Assembly: GCA_003448025.1 (NCBI GenBank) | Contig: DLXL01000490.1 | Location: forward strand, 1 to 26,853 | Length of the DNA stretch: 26,853 bases | Source: Saprospirales bacterium | Lineage (GTDB): Bacteria; Bacteroidota; Bacteroidia; Chitinophagales; Saprospiraceae | Reading direction: 5' to 3' | In this document: piece after piece, positions 21,164 through 26,853 of the stretch | Numbering within the stretch: position 1 is the stretch's first letter | How the letters are laid out: the number at the start of each line of letters is the position of its first letter | The notes under the pieces: model-generated | What the model saw: the letters and a program-made list of their open reading frames with translations, nothing else | Databases searched by the model: none | Told to the model about the DNA's origin: nothing | Position numbers and translations under genes: made by a program

Positions 21164-24100
21164 TTATTTCAAAATGGTAACATTCCCTTTCCCTTCAAAG
21201 TATTCTCCATTACCGCATCTAAGCCGGGCATACCAGGCAAATGAATCACTAACGGAGTCTTTGCCCTTGTACATGCCATCCCAACCCTGCGTTTCAGGAT
21301 CATTGGTTTCAAAAACAATTTCACCCCAGCGGTTCCAAACAACCATGTTCAACTCTGTCATGCCATCGGCATGGACTTTGAAATAGTCGTTTTTATTGTC
21401 ATTATTTGGGGTGAATACCTTGGGGATGAATACAAACGGATCTATACACGCATTAAACCGGTAATATACGGTTACAGTATCAATGGCAATACAACCATCT
21501 TCAGTGGTTACCGTTACCGTATAGGTAGTGGTTACAGTTGGGGAAGCCTCCGTTTGTGGCGCCGCCGGATTGCTCAGCGTTTCTGCCGGAGTCCATTGAT
21601 ACTGCGTAATTACACCGTTCCCGCCGGGGGTAGCTGTCAGTATTGATATTGGATCATTTACAGAAACCGTATTAGGATTTGCGGTAGCATCTACGCCAAC
21701 CGAGGTCACTTGCACTGTATAGCTTAAGGACATCGTGCAGCCATACTGATTGGTCACAACAACGGTATAAGTAGTTGTTTCAAGTGGTGCAACGATAGGA
21801 TTGGCAACATTCGGCAAACTTGGAGTCCAGACATAGGAAAGGTTGTGATCAGGAACCAAATTCGTTAATAATAAGGTTGTTTCTTCCCCGGCACAAATCT
21901 TATCATCAGATGGTAATGCTTGAATCTCAGGCGTTTCGATAATGATCCGCATAGAATCCATAGAAGGACATTCCACATTCGCTGTGCGTACATAATAAGT
22001 CCCCCCTGGAGCTACGGTTATTGACTTGGTTGTAGCAAAAATATTGGTAAACTGCGGCGAATTAGACCATTCCAGCCCAACAGGGCCGTTCGTCTGAGCG
22101 GTAATCACCAAAGAATCCATACTGCATACGATGGTGTCAGAAGGCAGTGAAACGGTGTCTGAACTGGTAATTTGTACCTCCATAGCGAACTCAACAAAGC
22201 AAAAGCCTTTACTAATTTCAAGGCTGTAAATCGTTGGAGTCAATGGTACCACAGTTGGATTAGGGGCATCTGTATCGAGGGTTGGATCCGGTGGGGTGGC
22301 GGTCCATTGGTATGCAGCTGCCGTGTCGATCCCGATGGGATTGAGTTCCAATGTATCAAACAAACAAATGATGGCTTGATCCAAAATCAAATCTGAAATA
22401 ATATCAACTTGAACCGTATCTGTCACGGTGGCTATACAATGATTGGTATCCACAACAGTCAAGGTGGCCAGATACTTTCCTTCGGAAAGGTATTTGACAC
22501 TCGGATTGCGCAGGTTTGAGCTGGCCGGTGTGCCATTCTGAAAAGTCCAGTTCCAGGATACAATTTCTGGATGGTTTGCCAAACCTACAAACAGAATATC
22601 AGCCTCTTCTGAACAATTAATATAGGTATAGGTAAAATCGGTTTTCAAAGTATCAGCCATAACCATGATCAGGGAATCCCATGGTTCCACGCATACAAAT
22701 TGGGGATCCGGCGTAAATTCCACCATATACATCCCTGGTGATGCATAAATATGAACTGGATTTATTTCGGTGCTTTTGGGTGTTCCGTCTCCAAAATCCC
22801 ATGTTCCGGTCATTTCACTTGAATTATTGAAGCTAACCTGGAGACCTTTACAAAGATCTGCTGTAATATGTCCATCCAGAGAGTCAGATGGGAATATCGT
22901 AACTTCAAAGGAGGTTGTATCAGAACAGAATTCCTGTTTTACAACAACGGTAACCGTGTACACTCCTGCTGGACCGGTTAATAATGGGGTTGCAGAAGCG
23001 GGATTAATCAGTACTGCCGGCGCGTCAACACTCCATTGATAAGTTACCACGGCATCCATAGGATTTACCTGAACCGATAGCGGAAGTGTATCGCCCTCAC
23101 ACAAACTCAATGGCATCAAGGTGTCCAGAAAAATTTCTATGCCTTGGCCAAGTACTCCCACGGTCTCCATCAATATACAGGTGTCCGGTGTTACGGCTGT
23201 TGCTGTATAATAGGTAAGTATAGGGGTAGCAGGAACCCAAACCGGATTACCGGTCAGAATGGTATTTCCTTGTGTCCATACAATTACTGCCGGAATGGTA
23301 GTACTGGCAAATAATTGAACAGAGTCTTCACAAGTTCTGATCAAAGTGTCGCCAACAAACAACTGAAATAAGCTGTCCAATGGCGCGACGGTAATGCTAT
23401 CTATGGTCGTACAGGCATTGCCATCTGTAGTGACCAGCACATAAGTGGTTGTTGCGGTGGGACTTACCAATACATGCAATGGATTGGGATTAAAAGTGAC
23501 TGCAGGCGTCCAAACATATGCATAAGTGGAATCACCTCCAATTACATTAATCTCAACAGGGGCCTGCACGCAATTAATGGTAGTGGAGTCCAGGCTCAAC
23601 TCAATATTCGGATAACCTGGAACATTATAAAGGAGTGTGGCTGTATCTGAACAACCTAAGCTGGATACTGCAATTAGTTGCACCAGAATGTTTTCATCCA
23701 CTGGCAAGAGGAAAACAATTTGATTTTGATTGATAATGACGGTATCAATACTTGGACCTGAAACGGTCCATTCCAATGAAACGATTTGGCTGAACTGATC
23801 AAAAGAAAGGTTGGTAAATTGAACCAGGCTTAGGCTGTCTCCACAAACCAAAACCGAATCTCCATCAATTAAAGCGTGAGGATCAGAAAGTATACCAATG
23901 TCAGCTACCGCAGCGCCTTTACAGCCCAGAGAATCAACAACATTAACCAGATACGCACCAGCCGACAAACTGTCAATAGCCGCTTCGTTTCCTATCACAT
24001 TGCCTGCGCCATTTAACCAGGTGTATTGGTATGGTTCTGTTCCATTGGATGCCTGTGCCAATGCACTTCCGTATCCGCCTGCGCAGGTGATATCCACATC

Positions 24101-25324
24101 GGTCACCAATACATCCAAATTGCTATGCGCCCCAACAATTCCGGTGGCAGTTCCGGTACAGCCTGAGGTTGGATCTGTAACGGTTACGGACACCAGTGTT
24201 CCGGCTGACAAATGATTTACCTGCGTTACATTCGAATCAGGAGGTAGAATATTCCACGTATAGATATATCCGGAGCCCGCAGGGCTAACAACAGCAGTTG
24301 CCTGGGCATCATTTATACCAATACAGGTAGCGCTTCTTACAACAAGTTGAACATCCAAAACGCTAATTGCCGGAATGGATACATTGATTTCCTGCTGGCA
24401 TTGATTTGAATCAGAAACCAATACCGTGTATTGGCCAGCGGCCAGCCCGGTTTGAGCCGGACCGGAATATCCTCCAGGGGTCCAAGAAAAAGTATATGGT
24501 GTTACCCCGCCTGTAGCAGCAACTGTAGCCGTGCCATTTGCGCTGCCTCCACATGCCGGAGTAAGCCAGGAGATGGAAACAGAAAATACAGCAGGTATGT
24601 CCACAACATCCTGATCTACAGCTACGCATCCATTTGCAGCGGTAACGGTGCAAAAATATTGTCCTGCTCCAACACCGCTTAAAGATTGAGAGGTGCTACC
24701 ATTACTCCAGTGGTAAATAAATGGAGCCAGCCCACCATTTATCTGTGTATTCACAGACCCACTATTAGGTTCTTCTGCACAGGCTATGTCTATGGCTGTA
24801 ACAGACAATTGCAAAGTAGACGCAACTTGAAAAGATCCGGTACCGGTACATTGGTTAGCATCGGTTACCATTAAGGTATACAAACCAGGTGCGATTACAG
24901 CAACAGTTTCGCTGGAAGACTGATTAGGGCCATCCCATGTGTACTGGAAGGGCGCGATGCCTCCAAATACAGCGGCGGTTAAGGTGCCACTATTGCCATC
25001 ACAATTAATATCTGCTGAAGATATCGCAGGCAATATGGCACTTGGTTGATCAAGTATTGCTGTACCTGTCGCAGTTTGCTGGGCGCCATCTGTCACGGTC
25101 ACAGAATAGCTTCCGGCTCCCACATCATTCAGAATATCAGATGTGGCGCCTGTACTCCACATATAGGTATAGCCGCCTGATCCGCCTGTTACAAGCGCCG
25201 AAACAGAGCCATTCTGATACCCATTACAACTTGGAGCAACGGTATTGAAACTTATCTGTACTTGGGCAATCAGGAATTGGGCCCAACATCCAAATGCAAT
25301 GGTCGAAATCAGGCTTTTTTTCAT
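21164..25324 (-). CDS. Large T9SS-exported surface protein: SprB-like repeats, PKD domains, CHU_C C-terminus
   Basis: 1386 residues from ATG 25324 (MKKSLIST); the frame opens earlier at a TTG at 25336. Signal peptide about 1-20, cleavage before QVQISF. Residues about 22-480 hold six degenerate SprB-type repeats of about 75 residues, each with an initial Cys, a W-S-x-G-x-x-T/S centre and an AG-x-Y-x-V-x-V-T-D end. The middle (480-820) has further Ig/PKD-like beta domains. PKD domains sit near 823-890 (WDFGDGTPKSTE) and 900-965. The C-terminal 88 residues (1299-1386: FIPKVFTPNNDNKNDYF, WNRWG, GWDG, VTILK) are the gliding-motility-associated CHU_C domain used as a T9SS type B signal. Likely an adhesin or filament at the cell surface; motility itself is not shown. 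A terminator follows; it lies 56 bases downstream of the PD40/OmpA-like gene. Confidence 0.92.
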   Translation of the reverse strand: MKKSLISTIAFGCWAQFLIAQVQISFNTVAPSCNGYQNGSVSALVTGGSGGYTYMWSTGATSDILNDVGAGSYSVTVTDGAQQTATGTAILDQPSAILPAISSADINCDGNSGTLTAAVFGGIAPFQYTWDGPNQSSSETVAVIAPGLYTLMVTDANQCTGTGSFQVASTLQLSVTAIDIACAEEPNSGSVNTQINGGLAPFIYHWSNGSTSQSLSGVGAGQYFCTVTAANGCVAVDQDVVDIPAVFSVSISWLTPACGGSANGTATVAATGGVTPYTFSWTPGGYSGPAQTGLAAGQYTVLVSDSNQCQQEINVSIPAISVLDVQLVVRSATCIGINDAQATAVVSPAGSGYIYTWNILPPDSNVTQVNHLSAGTLVSVTVTDPTSGCTGTATGIVGAHSNLDVLVTDVDITCAGGYGSALAQASNGTEPYQYTWLNGAGNVIGNEAAIDSLSAGAYLVNVVDSLGCKGAAVADIGILSDPHALIDGDSVLVCGDSLSLVQFTNLSFDQFSQIVSLEWTVSGPSIDTVIINQNQIVFLLPVDENILVQLIAVSSLGCSDTATLLYNVPGYPNIELSLDSTTINCVQAPVEINVIGGDSTYAYVWTPAVTFNPNPLHVLVSPTATTTYVLVTTDGNACTTIDSITVAPLDSLFQLFVGDTLIRTCEDSVQLFASTTIPAVIVWTQGNTILTGNPVWVPATPILTYYTATAVTPDTCILMETVGVLGQGIEIFLDTLMPLSLCEGDTLPLSVQVNPMDAVVTYQWSVDAPAVLINPASATPLLTGPAGVYTVTVVVKQEFCSDTTSFEVTIFPSDSLDGHITADLCKGLQVSFNNSSEMTGTWDFGDGTPKSTEINPVHIYASPGMYMVEFTPDPQFVCVEPWDSLIMVMADTLKTDFTYTYINCSEEADILFVGLANHPEIVSWNWTFQNGTPASSNLRNPSVKYLSEGKYLATLTVVDTNHCIATVTDTVQVDIISDLILDQAIICLFDTLELNPIGIDTAAAYQWTATPPDPTLDTDAPNPTVVPLTPTIYSLEISKGFCFVEFAMEVQITSSDTVSLPSDTIVCSMDSLVITAQTNGPVGLEWSNSPQFTNIFATTKSITVAPGGTYYVRTANVECPSMDSMRIIIETPEIQALPSDDKICAGEETTLLLTNLVPDHNLSYVWTPSLPNVANPIVAPLETTTYTVVVTNQYGCTMSLSYTVQVTSVGVDATANPNTVSVNDPISILTATPGGNGVITQYQWTPAETLSNPAAPQTEASPTVTTTYTVTVTTEDGCIAIDTVTVYYRFNACIDPFVFIPKVFTPNNDNKNDYFKVHADGMTELNMVVWNRWGEIVFETNDPETQGWDGMYKGKDSVSDSFAWYARLRCGNGEYFEGKGNVTILK
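23885..25258 (-). repeat. Six tandem SprB-like protein repeats (within the surface protein)
   Basis: Residues about 23-480 of the CHU_C protein contain six degenerate units with centres WSTGAT, YTWDG, WSNGST, SWTPGG, YTWNIL and YTWLNG, each followed by AG-x-Y (or G-L-Y) and a V-x-V-x-D-like end. Units are about 75-80 residues (230 bases) and are divergent in DNA, so this is an old protein repeat, not a recent nucleotide duplication. Boundaries are approximate. Confidence 0.75.
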
Positions 25325-25380
25325 TTTGTGATCCAATTTAAATGGTTCTAGGTAGTTTAAACGGCAAATCAGTCAAATGG

Positions 25381-26853
25381 CTACATTTTTCTTTTTAGCC
25401 CACTTTTTGAAACCCTGGCGCCTATAATCTGTACTCTTCTAGATCGGGCGGCATGGACATCGTATACCGATGACCGACGGTCTTTGGGGTTACCATTTAC
25501 ACCCATTTTAATTGATTCGGCATCCCCATTCGGTTCCCGAATGAATTTTAGCTGGCCATTTCCTACTATTTCACGGAAAGGTCTGAATGCGCCAGCATCA
25601 AAGATCATAAAGTGATTGTAGACGGATGCTATTCTTCTGTTAGTGAGGTGGAAGTTATAATCCGGATTAGACAAGGGCGAAGCATAACCTTTTAAGGTAA
25701 GAATGATCGTATCGCCCCGTTGCAACATTTCATCCAAAATATCCGAAAACGCAAAAAATGAGTCCCAATTCATACGAACTTCATTTTCAAAGAAAAATTC
25801 AAGGGTGTCTAGGGCATGTTGTTTTTCTACACCAGAAAGTACACTCGAAAACTTATCCTTGTACTCTTCTTTCTTTCGAATGTAATTAATAAACGTTTTC
25901 TGATAGTCCAAAACAATGGTATCCTGGTTTGGCGGGTAGTCCTTTTTAGGATAGTCGTTGTCAAAATAAAGGGTAAGTGGAAGATATTGTTCCAGAATTG
26001 AAGGCCTATGTAAATATAGGTCTACGGTTATCGTGCCTCCGTCTACGTATTCCAGTGTTGAGATTACCCGAGAGGAGTCCATTTTAGATGTATGGGAAAC
26101 GAATCCTTCTTTGCCGGCTAATACGCGATATACATGTCCATATTGTAATGGATATGTCTTAACGTGGATATTTTCAGGTAATACATCCAGTTTTCCTTCG
26201 AGTTCACTGGGAATAAATGCACCTTTTTTATCTACTTTTCCCAAGTCGAAAAATACCAGATCAGAACCTGGCAGCGGCTCCTCGAGGTCTTCATCAAATA
26301 CAGATGCCACCAACGTAATTTTCGGGAAAAGAATAAGCGTATCTACTATTTCATGGGTCCAGAGTTCTTCAGGTGTTTGCATGAATACAGTATCAGGCAA
26401 AAAACCAGACTTTTCGCCAATCAACATATATTTCGTGTTAACCTTCACCGGGAAAGCATAAGAGCTTGTGGAGTCTAGCGGACTGGCTACCGGGGTAAAT
26501 TTGCCTTTTGAATCCTTTTCATACATCGTAATACGCGTCATAGGGAGTGATTTTTCCGTAATCCCGTGTAGCGCAATTGCCCTGTAGCGTGTAATAAAAT
26601 CAGCTGCAAATATGTCATAGCAACACCCATCTTCAGCATAATTTGTACTGCCTATCCGGTTACTGGAGAAATATCCCCGCTTACTATCTGCGCCGATAAC
26701 AAAATAAGCATCGTTAGCGGATCCATTGATAGGTGCACCCATGTGCTCTGGTTTTTCCCATTTTCCATTTTTGCCTGGCTTCGATTTGTAAACGTCAAAA
26801 CCGCCCAGGGTTGGAAGACTGTCTGAACTGAAAAACAAGGTATTGGATGCGGA
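25381..26853 (-). CDS. PD40/OmpA-like envelope protein, C-terminal part only (runs off the window)
   Basis: About 490 codons are visible; the frame is open through the window edge (26853), so the start lies outside. The first 70 residues carry PD40/WD40-like propeller motifs: LFFSSDSLPTLGGFDVYKSK and GYFSSNRIGS ending YDIFAADF. Beta-rich carboxypeptidase-regulatory-like parts follow (about 75-280). The last 200 residues are OmpA-like but odd: YFDNDYP starts the domain, a long helical stretch intervenes, then IILTLKGYASPLSNPDYN and TNRRIASVYN resemble the OmpA helix-strand core with the conserved Arg. The usual GHTD Asp is replaced (GYAS). The family is known from Saprospiria and resembles PorE-like proteins linking T9SS to peptidoglycan, but the peptidoglycan contact may be lost. 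The large CHU_C protein lies 56 bases downstream. Confidence 0.85.
   Translation of the reverse strand, partial: SASNTLFFSSDSLPTLGGFDVYKSKPGKNGKWEKPEHMGAPINGSANDAYFVIGADSKRGYFSSNRIGSTNYAEDGCCYDIFAADFITRYRAIALHGITEKSLPMTRITMYEKDSKGKFTPVASPLDSTSSYAFPVKVNTKYMLIGEKSGFLPDTVFMQTPEELWTHEIVDTLILFPKITLVASVFDEDLEEPLPGSDLVFFDLGKVDKKGAFIPSELEGKLDVLPENIHVKTYPLQYGHVYRVLAGKEGFVSHTSKMDSSRVISTLEYVDGGTITVDLYLHRPSILEQYLPLTLYFDNDYPKKDYPPNQDTIVLDYQKTFINYIRKKEEYKDKFSSVLSGVEKQHALDTLEFFFENEVRMNWDSFFAFSDILDEMLQRGDTIILTLKGYASPLSNPDYNFHLTNRRIASVYNHFMIFDAGAFRPFREIVGNGQLKFIREPNGDAESIKMGVNGNPKDRRSSVYDVHAARSRRVQIIGARVSKSGLKRKM

Noticed and set aside
1..26853. CRISPR array, tRNA, rRNA, IS elements or phage genes
   Set aside because: No regularly spaced direct repeats, no cloverleaf-like or rRNA sequence, and no transposase or integrase motifs were seen on either strand.

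Overview
The window looks like a chromosomal segment of a member of the Bacteroidota, most likely the Saprospiria (Lewinella/Haliscomenobacter-like). Four kinds of evidence support this. There are several type IX secretion (T9SS) hallmarks: a PorP/SprF-like protein, a type A sorting domain, a gliding-motility-associated C-terminal domain (CHU_C) with SprB-like repeats, and a PD40/OmpA-like envelope protein. There is an apparent effector-associated (EAD11-type) domain, which I associate with this group. Promoters carry the Bacteroidota -7 motif TAnnTTTG, and start codons lack Shine-Dalgarno sequences. No rRNA, tRNA, CRISPR array, IS element or phage gene was seen. The region is gene-dense, and no gene-free stretch exceeds about 200 bases.

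Layout. (1) 19-687, minus strand: a short membrane-anchored EAD-type protein whose outer domain appears to end early. (2) 889-2845, plus strand: a compact three-gene cassette of a soluble coiled-coil protein, a 64-residue membrane protein and a membrane-anchored protein whose helical region looks like PspA/IM30 (ESCRT-III-like). It has a good promoter box in front and a strong terminator behind. This is the most interesting and least described part. (3) 2944-4143: a 3-oxoadipyl-CoA-type thiolase. (4) 4153-8939, minus strand: a polyprenyl glycosylphosphotransferase for exopolysaccharide, a lipoprotein, the ribosome-assembly GTPase Der and a PorP/SprF-like protein. (5) 9110-11134: an OPT-family oligopeptide transporter, closed by an 18-bp perfect inverted repeat. 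(6) 11203-13414, minus strand: a DUF4252-like protein carrying a T9SS sorting domain, a di-haem cytochrome c peroxidase lipoprotein and a solitary paaB. (7) 13590-15885, plus strand: an outer-membrane beta-barrel, a small HAD-type phosphatase-like protein and an SdiA-regulated-type beta-propeller protein. (8) 16043-17263: the E2 subunit of a 2-oxoacid dehydrogenase (sucB-like). (9) 17348-20224: an M16 metalloprotease meeting a minus-strand nucleoside phosphorylase (20221-21093) tail to tail. (10) 21164-26853, minus strand: a 1386-residue T9SS-exported repeat protein and, upstream of it, a PD40/OmpA-like protein that runs off the window.

How the genes relate. Much of the window concerns the cell envelope: exopolysaccharide initiation, T9SS components and cargo, beta-barrels and a putative membrane-remodelling cassette. 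The rest is mixed core metabolism. The thiolase (paaJ/pcaF class) and paaB both belong to aerobic phenylacetyl-CoA catabolism but lie about 9 kb apart, without paaA, paaC or paaE nearby. Family calls rest on reading the proteins by eye; no database search was run.
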